Part shown: positions 13,001 to 25,034 of the stretch, one piece after another
Position numbering within the stretch: the first letter of the stretch is position 1
Layout of the letters: each line of letters opens with the position of its first letter
Assembly (NCBI GenBank): GCA_029224185.1
Contig: CM055199.1
Span: 14,631,767-14,695,766, forward strand
Source: Karalla daura
Taxonomy: Eukaryota; Chordata; Actinopteri; Chaetodontiformes; Leiognathidae
Length of the DNA stretch: 64,000 nt
Direction: 5' to 3'
Position numbers and translations under genes: made by a program
Notes under the pieces: generated by a model
Told to the model about the DNA's origin: nothing
The model's database searches: none
The model's input: the letters and a program-made list of their open reading frames with translations, nothing else

Positions 13001-13659
13001 CTTGCTCACTCAGCCAGACCTGACTTGTTTATGCCCCCCCACCCCCTCAGCCCCCCCCACCAACCCTCCTTGTCTCCTTTTCTCATTCTGCACCCTTACT
13101 TTTTGAGGCCTCTGTCTATGTTGTGTTTACAAGGAAAAAGAAAACTTAATGTCAGACAATTCCTTCTCAACAAACCAAATAAAACATTAAGCCTCGAAAC
13201 ACTTCCTTTATTGGCCATTTAGAAGATAGGCTGCCAGCTCCTCTGTGTTGATTTGACGCTATCAAAAAGTTTGTCGGCACCACCGCTGTCACGTCCCATT
13301 GCACAAAAACATTTTAATCATCCCTTTGATGAGGACATAACTTAAAAAAGAACAAAAAACATCTTACTTGTTGGCTCTTTCCTGGAAAACTCCAAGGGGA
13401 TGTGTTGTAATGAGTTTTCTCTTTCTCTGGCACAGGCCACTGCTGTGACCCATCAACAGCATCAGAGTGAAAATGATTGCGCCGCATTAAGGGCAAATGC
13501 GAGGGGCTGTGTCGGCGGGGTTATGTTTCTGCAGGTGCTGCTGAGGCAGGAAGTCCAGTCTGAGGAGCCGAGCCACGAGTCTGAAAGCTTATCAGATGAC
13601 AAAACACAGAGCCGAGCAGAGCAAGGTTTACAGCGCTGATTGATGAGAGCCGCCTAACA
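10066..13659. other. No gene; several conserved-element-like blocks
   Basis: 12080-12330 and 12900-13020 are non-repetitive and rich in AATTAAGC, CAATTAAC, TTTAATTAGA and GTTAATTAGC cores. 13028-13065 is C-rich. No coding exon recognised. Confidence 0.4.
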
Positions 13660-13675
13660 CGTTGCCATGGCAACG
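13660..13675. promoter_or_regulatory. Perfect RFX (X-box) palindrome
   Basis: CGTTGCCATGGCAACG is a 16-bp perfect palindrome whose core GTTGCCATGGCAAC is the ideal inverted-repeat binding site of RFX-family factors, known from ciliary and other promoters. A PBX/HOX-type TGATTGAT lies at 13637-13644. No gene start is visible nearby, so a distal element is more likely than a promoter. Confidence 0.55.
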
Positions 13676-14739
13676 GGGACAAACAAGAACAACACACACC
13701 CACGCTATATTATATAGTTATTAGCGTATGAGGGCTCCAAAATAGTTATTTTGCAGTGATAGAAATGGAAACAGTCAACTTCATATGACCCGTTTTTCTC
13801 CTTTCCTCCATGAAATTAAGAAAATAAATAAGCGGCATGCCCTGTAACGAGATACAGGCCATGCAACTTATACAGCTGGTGATTTTCCACTGACCCTAGA
13901 AATGTACAAAACTAATTCTGGCAAAACATTTTTTTACGGTCTCAGGTTTATAGTCATGCTCTCATCTTCTAGGTTCGGAGGTTCAGACTCAAAGAACGTG
14001 AAGTTAACAGTTGACAATTTATCTTTGTCTCACACAGGTAAAATTTGAAAATGAATGAATATTGACAAAGACAGAGCTATTTCATAAAACTTTGAAAATA
14101 AAATAAGAATTCAAATAAAAGTGTGATTTGCTAGAAGGTTCAGAGTTCATCTCTATTCTATACTTCAATTTACTAACCGAATAGATTTCTGTGTTAATTT
14201 CTTATCTACGCTCCAAGTGAAGTTGGATGATGTCTGGGGTACTTTGGAGTGGGTCCCACAGCTGGCTACACCATGCAACATTCCTTCCAAATCACTCGTC
14301 CTTCATAGCTTGCCACGAGCCGTCTACAGGCTCGGAATCTGAATCGGTTCCTGATCCAGTAATAAAAAAAACATCTACACGTAGAGAGCAGAAAACATAT
14401 CCATTATTCTGTACTAGGTCACATTACATCGGTTCTAGCTTCATTTTTCACGTTAATCATATGACATATCTTACCTTAAATGCAAGATATAGAGCAGTCA
14501 AATCAACTTAAATGAGTCTGTACTTATGCAGTACAGTCCCATATGAGCATTTCCATCTTGTACTAACATTTTAAAATGGAGATGCTTATCTTTTTAACCG
14601 TGGTATAGACCTATTTCCAACCTTTTTTAGCCATAAATGAACAGTATTAACCACTAACCAACTCTTTTCTTTAAACAATAAAACACATCGTGTACACATG
14701 CATGCACGTGTGCACACACACACACTCAATATACTGTCC
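13676..14739. other. No gene; AT-rich unique sequence
   Basis: Nothing recognised before the three-hairpin cluster except a short CA run at 14712-14725. Confidence 0.5.
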
Positions 14740-14882
14740 GTAAGCTGGGGCAATACCCCAGCTTACCTAGCTAGCTTGTTGGTCCTATGGATGTATTCTT
14801 CTTATAATACATCCATGGTTGGTCCTCGCATCACACATCAAACAGTACTTAAGCAATGCTAGCCCTAGCATAGCATTGCTTA
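14740..14882. repeat. Cluster of three perfect inverted repeats
   Basis: Hairpin 1 at 14740-14766: arms GTAAGCTGGGG / CCCCAGCTTAC, 5-nt loop. Hairpin 2 at 14787-14816: arms ATGGATGTATT / AATACATCCAT, 8-nt loop. Hairpin 3 at 14850-14882: arms TAAGCAATGCTA / TAGCATTGCTTA, 9-nt loop. All stems are perfect (11, 11 and 12 bp) and unrelated in sequence. A direct repeat GTTGGTCCT flanks hairpin 2. No coding potential. Confidence 0.8.
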
Positions 14883-16506
14883 CACACCCAGTCAAAAAAC
14901 GCCATTTTCAATCATGAAATACTCATTCAATATTTTTTTTTTCATAACTCACACCAGCTTCAACAGCTAAAGTTTCAAGTGCCGGCGTATAATATGGTGG
15001 TCAATTTGCAAAAAAATCCATGATTAATAAGATAATATGGGCGCGTCCATTTGGCTGACAGGGGAGCCTCACAGAGGAGAGAGCACCAGTCACATTAATT
15101 GGATGAATAGACTGTGTTTACCTCGTTCGTATGGTGGTATTATTCTCCGATATCCAATATGGATCGTATGGATCAGTGGGTGTGTTGAGGAGGAAGGAGG
15201 TGAAAAGTTATATCTGTCACTTATCCCCCCGCCATTTGGTTTCTGCTGGCTTCATTCACGTCCTTCATAAACCAATTGCTGATGTCACGGAGGGTTGGGG
15301 CTTGCAGAGAACACAGGTTGTGCACCACCATATGGCAGACATGGTGGGCTTTTTTTCTTTCAGTCACATAAATGGGTTTGGTACCCATGTGGGTTACATA
15401 ATGTATGAATATTAATGTATAATGTAATTTTCACATTTTCAAGTAAACAGACATGATGTAATGGACTAGTTCACTTTAAATGCAAGGATGCTGTATGTAC
15501 GGACAGAGGAGGAGACTGTACTTTTTCTACATCTAATTAAATTGTCTAATAAATGATGGAATGTTGTTAGTATAGACTTTAAGGGAATTACAGCTCATGA
15601 GTTAAACATGATGAACCTAAACACCTACAAGAAGCAGTTTTTAGAAATATTGCTTTTATTTTGCGAAAAATTGTCATAGAAACACAATTAATTAGGAGAG
15701 GCTCTGTACTGTATGGATGTCGCTTAAAGCGACACAAACATCACTCGCTTCCCAAAGTGGCTTCGTTTTTTTTTTTTAAAAAGTCCCCTCTGGCAAAAAA
15801 TACACCAACCTATATTTCTCTCTAGAGCTGCCCTCTGCCAAGACACAGCTGACCTGAACTGCTCGCAGCATTCGTGCGAAGAAATGAGATCGCCAAGTGA
15901 AAGCTCTGACCCACCGTTGTCAAAGAAAAGACAAGGGACATGTTTATCTCCTTGTATGACTTGTCTGACATTTTCTTGGTTCTTTATCCCAACTCATTAT
16001 CATGTCTATTCTAAAGCTAAACCTTTTTAGAAAAGAGAGAGGGGGTGGGGGGGGGGCAGATAAAGCAAGACACGGGACAAGCCTGTGAGTGGAAGAGAGG
16101 TGGACAGGAAGAGAGCGACAGAGGTTGAGAGAGAGAGTCAGTCAGAGCGGCAATCAGTCGAGCAGACAGTCGAGTCACCTCTACTGTCAGTCACCAGCCC
16201 CCCCATGACCACAGGACTAAATGAAACAAGGCCTTGGAGGTCCTCCATGTTGTCTTCTGTTTCATCCTCCTCCACTATCCCTCCTCGTCTTTTTAACAGA
16301 CTTCACAGGAGTCCTGCAGACTGTGGGGCCGGTTGAAGGGGACCAAAGGTTTCCTGATTGCAGAGATCGTATCAGCGCTGACCTCTATTATGGCACAATT
16401 AAACCGGCTGTGTTCTCCTTCAATGCACTGGGCTCTTCAACCAATGACTCTCCTTGACTTCACATTAAAGGGGACCAAGGATGAAAACTCACTCTTGATT
16501 TGGTTT
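14883..16506. other. No gene; unique sequence
   Basis: An imperfect CTCF-like word lies at about 15828-15841; 16035-16056 is G-rich. No coding signal. Confidence 0.45.
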
Positions 16507-16758
16507 TGGGGCAGCATGGATAACAAGAAGGACCTGGGTTCATCTCCTGGGTTGGACTGAGGGCCTTTCTGTGTGAAATTTGAATGTCCTGGATGCAGGT
16601 TGATTTGAGACAATTTGTGCCTATAGTGTGAGTGTGAGGATGAATGGTGTGTGTCATGTGATGGACAGGACACCAGTCCAGGGAATATTCCCTGTCTTCA
16701 CCCTATGTGGTTTGGAATAGGCTCCACAAGGCGCTCTGTGGATGGATGGATGGCTTGA
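16507..16758 (+). repeat. Dispersed repeat, family A copy 4
   Basis: The most complete plus-orientation copy: GACCTGGGTTCATCTCC, GGACTGAGGGCCTTTCTGTG, GTGAGTGTGAGGATGAATGG, GACACCAGTCCAGGGAATATT, AATAGGCTCCA and a terminal GGATGGATGGATGG. Confidence 0.75.
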
Positions 16759-16984
16759 TGCACCTTGGCTTTGTTGGATAGCAACAGTCTGTACCAAGTT
16801 AAAGCTCTACAGCAGGTCCAAAACCATGATCGCATACGCATTCACATTCACATTCACATTTCAGATACTGAAACCAGATACTCGTTCTGATTCCTCCTCA
16901 GATTGTATGGATTGTATGGGGTGTAAGGCTGGTCTGTGATGAAACCTGGCATGAATCTGATCTGGGGCAGGAACGGACCATAAC

Positions 16985-17175
16985 ATTCCTACCCACACAT
17001 AAAATAGGGTATTAAAAGGGCTTGTAAAATACCATCTGAGGCATCTCTGATGAAACCGATGTTCCATAGCTTCTATGTTAGGAATGGAGACCAAGGTTAA
17101 ATGCCCCATCCAACCATTCCAGGTCTCCTATAAAACATCACCCATTTAGTAAAGTCGACCATGACATATTACAGT
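16985..17175 (+). repeat. Dispersed repeat, family B copy 1
   Basis: TTGTAAAATACCATCTGAGGC, TAGCTTCTATGTT, GGAGACCAAGGTTAAATGCC, CCATCCAACCATTC and TTACAGTGCAGC recur in the same order and orientation, diverged, at about 45805-45945. No known element was recognised. Confidence 0.6.
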
Positions 17176-20100
17176 GCAGCGTGTTGTTATCGCATGACTA
17201 TGGCTATTACCTGCAGGGCCTCTTGAAGACCAGAAAATCACAGGCAGGGGTTCAAAGCCATGTTTGCGACTAATTGAAGCTTTAATGATGATAAAAACAA
17301 GGTCAACAGTTCAGAAAAATAATCCAGAGATTCTCAAGCATCCTGGCTGGTTGCAAAACACATTACCAGACAATAAGTTATAACCTCCTGTTATATGCTG
17401 CAGTGATTAAGGAAATGGGGGAAGTAGAAGCCCTCAATCACATGACAAAGACACAATGAGAGCATCAGCATGTAAACATCAGCTGTCAGATATTTCATGG
17501 ACCAGAGGAACAGAGAGCGTATTTGCTCTTCCTCTGGGCCTTTAAATACCACAGAACAAATGAATGACTCAGTCCCTTGCTTTCACAGGCAAGCAATCTT
17601 TTCCAATCTGGGAAAGACAAATAACCTTGACTAACATCTGTAAAAAGACAGAGCTAAACCCCCAGCACACACAGAAAAAAAAACCTTTATAAAAATGTTG
17701 TTGGACCTGCTTCCTATAGGGTAAATTAGCACAAGTATCTTTATAACGAGGGGTTTCTCTTGGGTTGTTGGAGTGTTGAGTGCAAAAAAAGGGCCTTAAT
17801 GTTGACGTCCACAGGGATACCTCTGCACCCTGTAGGCTGCATCATTATAGGCAATATTTTGGAAGAAAACAAGCCTTGAGAGAAGCTCCTGGCTCTGAGA
17901 ATACAGTGTCTGAAATCACAGAGAATGTTTCAGAGCAAACTTTAGTGTTTCTTTGGAGTTTCCATAGCCTCTCTCTTCTACATAAGCCCCAGAATGGGTT
18001 GCGTGCTTGCCTCAATCGGAATTCACCCTTCTCCTCTAATTATAGACTCCTTGTTTTTGCACAAGCCCAGCTGTGCCTTTGAATTCAGAGTGCTATTCAT
18101 CCTGGTTTCCTGACAGCTTGTTCCTAGTATTTTACAATTGTCCAATCCTTATTTTTGCTTCACACAGATCGGCACCGCTCCGCTGTAGCAATTCTGTCCT
18201 AAAAAAACTGAAAACCAGAAGCGTGAACGCAGCCAAGACTCTGGTCCAAAAAGCGGCATAATCTCTGCCTGAGGGATGGAGAGGAGAGTGTGGGGACAAG
18301 GGGGCGGCAGAGGGAGGCGAGCCTCTGACCTGATGTTCTAGCCCCTATCTGCTAATTAGTCCTTTTCACTAACCAGATGCTTATAATTAAATTTACATGC
18401 AGCAGTGAATAGCTGGATAAAAAAGAACAGATCCGTCAGGAGGCCACGAAGGCGGCGTTCAGCGACCATCGCACGGTGTGTAAAATACACAAGAACATAA
18501 AAAGCTCATTAAGAGAGACAATAAAGGGAAGAGACCCCCGGAGCACTTCAAACACCATCTTGAGCTGTGCCCTGGAAGCATCCGCCCACCTTCGCCCGCC
18601 TCCCTTGCCCTCTCCTCCTCTCCCTCTTTCCTCTCTTCATGTGTCACATTTTCTCCCCGCCTCTCCTTCTGTCTTCGCCCTGTTCCCTCAAACGCATTTT
18701 ACGTTAGACGATTTGCACTCCCGCTCTTTCATTCTGCATCTGTCCCTCGGTGGGTTGTTTGTTGTCACACAGGCTACGTGCGGCTAGCGGAGGCCGACCC
18801 TCCAACCCCCCCTGTGGAAATTGTTCAGAGGAGAAGACGAGGGGAAGAAAGAACAAGCTCCTGTTTAATGCAGTTTTGGCACAGTGCCCTGGCTGATGGA
18901 GCTCTGCATGAGGAAAACAACAACACCCCGAAACAGAAAAGCCTTACTCACTCTCTTACTCCCACTTCGACGCTCCGGCTAGTTAATTATTGCTCAGAGC
19001 TATTTAAATACACCTAATTAAAACAAATGTAAAGTAGATCATTAGTTGAAAGATGTTTGCTCCCTGTTGTAGGAGAGCTGCTGGTGTGGGCACGCAAACA
19101 AAAGGGCACCCTCAATTGCTCTGCGGTCAGTGACCGCGAATATGTTCATCTGGAGGCCGATAGAGGATAAACTGGCACAAAAAATGCCATTACTGTTTTC
19201 CTGTCGATTTTTAAACAGGCAAACAATGGTTTAATTTCCAGCGAACACACAGTGAGCAGCAGGCTGTGAGCTGATCAAACAAAGTACATATAGAGGGCAG
19301 ATCATCAAAAGTAAATATCAAAGGATCTGTCAGCCAGAGGTCTAATTGGTATTATTTTCCATGAGATCCTCCTGTGTTCTGCAGACAAGCAAACCCTGGA
19401 ACAAAAGAGACGGGTGAGCACACGCAACTCTTTCTAGGACCTGGGAAAAAGATATCTGAAGAATATCTAACAGGCCACTTTAAAGACAGACGCAAAATGT
19501 AATGACATTAACAGTGACGGCTCAATTTCTTTTAGTCGTTCCAGTTTTGTGCTATTAAGCTTGCTCATCAGCACAGTTTACTGGGGCACTTAAATGGAAC
19601 GCAGCCATCACTGGAGTTATTAGTTACACCTGCATTTCTGGTGCAATGACAAGTCAAAAAAAAAGACTTGAAATGACTTTATCGGAAGATATTTATACAT
19701 ATGCAGATAATGGCTTTCATGTTCCCCTTTCCTGCAATTTGGGTCAAATTTTCAAGATTTAACAATGTCTTCGTAGTGGTTTTGCCGTTTCATTTTAATA
19801 AATTAAGCACTCAAATCACTAAATATGTGTTCAGCCAGGAATAAAACCTATGTCTGAGCAGAATATAGATTCACCTGATTATCTACCCTTTTTCTAACCC
19901 AGAAAAGTAACGTCAGGAGTTATCCCTCATTGCACAGGCTCATGCATAACTAAATCGCATCAAAACTGATTCAAGTAGAACCAGAAAGACAGTCTGTAGT
20001 GGACATAAACAGTGGATATTATTGCCCTAATTTCCTCTGCAGGCTAACCAGGGCTTGGCTTAATACCTAAATATGCAATGTCTTCAGGGTTTTTGTGTGT

Positions 20101-20598
20101 TTTTCCATTTGCTCAGACACCTGACCTGTGTCACTCAGATTAACCCTGCCCTCTTCCTAGTAGTCCCTCTGCCACAGTTAGAATGGTTAACAGGAGCCCA
20201 GAGCAGGAACGGAGTAGAGCACACGTGCAGTAGCTTGTTTAACCTAGTCCTTGTTACATCTATAATTGTGGGTCCCATTGTATGGTGTGTATTTTCCTGA
20301 TGCTGTGTAGCTCTCTCTCCTCAACATGAGGTGAATGTCCTTCCCCCATGGTTGTTTATTTAAATATGGCTGCCATCAGACAGTCTAAGATCCTGATCGA
20401 TATGGGTCCCATATCCTGTGACATCACACACAGCATGCCATGTTAAGAGAAGTAAATATGGATGGCACGCATGACAATGTGTCTATCAGTTTTGAAGTTC
20501 TGTTGAGACTGAAATAATCTGCACATATAGGCAAAAAAAAGTAGGATTTGGGCCACTTTTGCCAACAATGTAGGCTATAGTAAGTCAGCATTGTGTCC
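17176..20598. other. No gene; several conserved-element-like blocks
   Basis: 18330-18540, 18970-19060 and 19280-19370 carry CTAATTAGT, ATAATTAAATT, AGTTAATTATTG and TCTAATTGG cores in unique sequence, the usual look of fish developmental enhancers. A 17-bp palindrome, GATATGGGTCCCATATC, lies at about 20398-20414. Confidence 0.4.
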
Positions 20599-20690
20599 AG
20601 ATAAGATAAGATAAGATAAGATAAGATAAGATAAAACAAGAAAAGGTAAGATATTACTTTATCTATCCTGAAGGGAAATTCTTAAATACA
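20599..20690 (-). repeat. (ATAAG)n run with fish SINE/LINE-type tail
   Basis: Seven AGATA/ATAAG pentamers followed by TTACTTTATCTATCCTGAAGGGAAATTC, the reverse of a familiar fish repeat 3' end (GAATTTCCC...GGGATNAATAAAGT). Confidence 0.65.
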
Positions 20691-21429
20691 CCAGCCAAAA
20701 ATCAAGTGATTTCTATCAGAACACTGAACAACTCTGCAACAATAAAACTCATTGTTTTCGCCCAGTTCTTGTACCACGTGTCCTGTGCTAAATGTCTTTT
20801 AAATCTACACTGTCCACAATATTTTCACATAGCAACTAAAGCATTTTTAAGATTAGGGAGAGATTATGTTTTGAGGAAATAAAGATGATTGCATCTCAGC
20901 CAGACCCACCTCCTCCAAACACCAGCTTAATATCTCACAACATAAAGAGCATATTGCTTCAGGCGTACACTCTACATTGGCGCTTAAATCGGCCAAAGCT
21001 AATATCTCATGATAACGAGTACCATCTTTTTATTTATAAAGAGTAGAGACTTTTAAAGGTGTGTGTTTGTGTGGCCCAGTGAGGTCAATCAGAAGATGCC
21101 GTTCTGCTCTCCAGCTGTATGAAGGCCCTTCTCCTGTGTCAGCCTTTAATTAACTATTGACCGCTTCACCAACAGGAACCAAGAGGCAGCAGACACAAAG
21201 CCTAGACGAGGGGCTAATGGCTTGAGAACGTGATACAGTCCTTAAAGGCCTCCTTCTGCTCTGCTCATCGCTTCTGCCGATTTGGGCAGCGTTTCAAATC
21301 CGCAAATTTGTCTTATCCCAGTCTGACAACAGTTACTCACTCACACAGACACTGCCAGAGCACTGGTGAAACCACTGCGCATCTTTATGCATGCCTGGTT
21401 CTGTTTGCTTGTTAGCATGGATGGCTATC

Positions 21430-21430
<1 letters not shown>

Positions 21431-21481
<51 letters not shown>
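21431..21481. repeat. (TG)n microsatellite
   Basis: 51 bp, nearly pure, paired with a CA array 160 bp downstream. Confidence 0.95.
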
Positions 21482-21485
<4 letters not shown>

Positions 21486-21639
21486 GGGTGATTGAAATGA
21501 CAGTCAAGACAAAAGACAACAAAAACAGGGCAGCAAGAAATCCTTGTTAATGTGGAAGAGTTTACAAAGCCATTACTGCTGGCATAATTATCGTGATGGT
21601 GGAGGGACACTAGCATACACACATACAGTGCAGAATATG

Positions 21640-21679
<40 letters not shown>
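21640..21679. repeat. (CA)n microsatellite
   Basis: 40 bp with one CATA interruption at the left end; the complementary partner of the array at 21431. Confidence 0.95.
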
Positions 21680-21683
<4 letters not shown>

Positions 21684-22092
21684 AGCCGCAGGGACCCTGT
21701 CTCTACTGCCCACAGTCTGACGGGGGCCCATATGCAAAATACACCCACACACAAATTATCTATGCACACAGGGAAATGCACAAACAGCAGTCTTCCACTT
21801 ATGCGCTACAGCACGCTAGGGTCTGGCCCTATGGACCAAACCACCAACAATATGCATCTGACTGCTTTCAGTTTTAATGATATGGTACCCCACGTGTGAT
21901 CAAATTGGCGAAATCTTCTATAACCTAAAATATAAGACAGCACAGAATACACACACATATACCGAGAGGTGTTATGAGGACATGAGATAATTAACAAGCA
22001 CAATCAGTCCTCCCATGCCCCCATTAGATAAACCCACCTAATGCAAATTAACTGTGATTGAAGTGGAGGTACATTGTCTTATACGTCCATCA

Positions 22093-22102
22093 CTGTCAAT
22101 CA
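22093..22102 (-). promoter_or_regulatory. PBX-MEIS/PREP composite site
   Basis: CTGTCAATCA reads TGATTGACAG on the minus strand, the exact decameric PBX-MEIS composite. It sits in a block of unique, balanced-composition sequence (about 22040-22340) that looks like a conserved non-coding element. About 0.12 such decamers would be expected by chance in this window. Confidence 0.35.
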
Positions 22103-24726
22103 TTTTTGCTTACACCCGGAGAACTAATTACCGCATGCGGCACGGCTCGTGTACAGTTCTGCTCTGTACCTGTAATTATGATGCCGTAGCGTTTGGCAGG
22201 AAATATCCTGTTGCTGTGGGCCGTCCTCCCACTGTACCGTACGAACACGCAAAGCGGCCGGCAGCGTCCAACAGTGGCAGATAAAGCAGGACAGATCATT
22301 CGCAGGTACGGGGAGTGGACACGCGCTAGGCCTAACATGCTCATAAATTTTCATCACCGGTGGGTGGACTGCAGTTGGCAGGGAAAGTGAGAAAATGGCT
22401 CAGTCTCAAGCATCATGAATATCTATGATAGATGGGGAATGTGACTGTCCTGATGAGGCAGGGACTGTGCAAACAGATCTCCAGGACTTCCAGACCCCGA
22501 GCCGAACCGCAACATTTCCCAAGGCTCGCGACGTCAGTCCTGTTTAATTCCTCGCTCTGCCCTAACTAGAAATACACACAGTGTCTACAAGCAGTCTGAG
22601 CGTGATTGGTGTGAGACGACATATTGCGCTGTGTATCAAGTGGAAGGTATGCACGTTTAGAAAGCCACGTCAAAGACGGTGATGATAGAAATCTGTTGGT
22701 AACTGTTTGTGTTATCGTGGGTACATATCAAGATCAACAGACAATTAAAGCTTTAATTAGGCTAATGATCACGCTAATGCGATCACATTGTCAGTCGCTA
22801 TTTTGGCAGAAATTTGAAGCTGTTTCACCACAAGAAAACAAGGTTATTTCACCCCTTTTCGACACAGAACTTAAAGAGTGAGAGAGAGTTTGTTGTGGCA
22901 GCAAAGTGAGAGACTGAAAAAAACATTGTTCATCCTCCTCAGACAGAAAAACTCTTGTAACAATATTTGAAATCTGTGTGACGAGAACCATAGCGGCTGA
23001 ATCTCAGAATCTCACCACCACTTTATAGCTATCAATCATGTTTTCCACCATCTAATTTTTTGGAACAGTTTGATCAATGGATCACCATTTTCTTCCATTT
23101 GACAGTGATGTAGTAATGTTTATGCTCTGACAAGGCCTCTCCAGTGTTTCAGTCTTGAATTAGAGAACTTGTGAGAGCCGTATCTGAAATGAGTGATAAT
23201 GAAAGAAAACGTTGTGATTCCAATGCGGTATAACAATAGTATTGTGAGGGAACCACAGTGTTGATGAATTGGAATGGTTCAAATACTCCCCATAATGCAA
23301 CTCTTGTCCTTTATATCCACAAACTGCAAATAGAAAGAACCGATGAATGAAGAGGAATTTATTAGTCAAAACACTTGAGTGCAATTTGCAGTTACTTAGA
23401 AATATTTGTGAAACTTCTTGAAGTCTAAAATTCAAATGAACCTCTGTCATGTCATTTCAGCCCTTTAACTGAGGGTTTGAGAGGGAGAGCTGCAGCAATT
23501 TTTTTGTCACCCTGTATCAAATTCTCATAGTGCTTCTCTGTTTGTGTCTTTGGGCAATCAGTGTGAAACAGAAGCTGTCCATCTTTTCTATTTTGTTTCT
23601 GTTATTTCTCATTTCCTATTTTTTCTGTCCATCTACTGACATTTAAAACATATATATAATGAGGATACTTTATCTCAGAGAAAGAGATGTTCTTTAGTCT
23701 TATGAAAATGAAGTGAAGATGGACAGTTGATTTTGTTGCTGGAAATGGCTATTTCCATATATGGATGTTCCATAGAAATGGACTGACAAACTTTGGAAAC
23801 GCTTTGCTCAAGAACTAAGTCAATATAAAATATATAATATATCAATTAAGGACATTAAAAATGAAAAGGTGATGAAAAAATATATTTAACCTAATTGCTT
23901 CTTTGGCAGTAGTAGATTTGTTTATGCATGTTGACGACATGTGCTCAATGGAAAAGAACAAAAAAACATTGTAATATTAAGGAAAAAGCAGCGGTGCCAG
24001 ACCCAGTTCTTTGTTGGAATAACAGTTAGAATGGGAGTATTAGCCCATAACCAGCACTGGAACAACAGTAAAGGGGGGCATTGTGTTGTGTGCCCTTTCA
24101 ATTCAGGTCTAATTACATGTAGATAATTTCTATCATATTCTTTATGTATTTTGCTTAGCAAGAAGACAAATGTACTCTCTGGGAATAAAGTAAATGCAGA
24201 CATTTGAATACCTGAAATATTGCATATTATAGATTTAACGCACTCATCAAGCAAATGTAATGGAAAAGCATTAATGGCTTCGGGTCTCAGAGCTGGTGTT
24301 CTACGTGCATCAGAGGAAGTTCACTTGTCTGGCTGGAATAAATGAGAAAGAGGAGGGTGGTCGTTACCTGTTGGCTGCAGAGGCGAGGAGAGCCGATATT
24401 ACAGGGGTCGATTGACAGCCAATCCTTCCACTACAATGGAATTATGAGCGGGATGGATGGTTGAGCCGTGACATCAATATCTACTTATCCATGTGTCCAT
24501 CTCGGAAGCGAGCGAGAGGAATGTGATTAAAAGGCTGTGTGATTCATGCTCTCAATTCTATCGATCTCCTTAAATAAACCATTATGGGAGGCGCTCGCAT
24601 GCATTTCGCATATGAAGACAATCGGGAGAACAAACACAGAAACACACAGACGCGCGCAGATCCGTTGTTCATATCTATAAATATCAACATGAGGTGGACT
24701 GATTGACGACCTCACTTTCTCTCTCG

Positions 24727-24763
24727 GGCGCGCGCGCACACACACACACACACAGAAACACAC
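24727..24763. repeat. (CG)n-(CA)n compound repeat
   Basis: GGCGCGCGCGC passes into a CA array. Alternating purine-pyrimidine sequence of this kind can adopt Z-DNA. Confidence 0.9.
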
Positions 24764-24967
24764 ACGAGTAATGCATGCTTTCATATTGCCGGGGCGAGCT
24801 CGACAGCTAGTTTGCTGTGAATTTAAAGCGATAAGCTCAGCAGTGGCGAGCAGTAGCTATTCCTGGACGTTAGGTGCACGGCCACTGCCGGAAGATTTAT
24901 CTCCTCCTCTGAAATTTCATTTGGGGAAGGAATAATAAGGCATAGGAAATGAAAGTTAATCATGAAT

Positions 24968-24969
<2 letters not shown>

Positions 24970-25015
<46 letters not shown>

Positions 25016-25034
25016 TCTCTCCCTCTCCCTTTCT
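24970..25034. repeat. (CT)n microsatellite
   Basis: 65 bp with CCC interruptions near the right end. Confidence 0.95.

Larger units (their letters stand above)
20691..24726. other. No gene outside the TG/CA pair; unique sequence
   Basis: 22040-22600 is balanced, CG-containing, non-repetitive DNA with the PBX-MEIS site. 24360-24760 has a near-match (CGATTGACAG). 23460-24250 is AT-rich and featureless. Confidence 0.4.
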
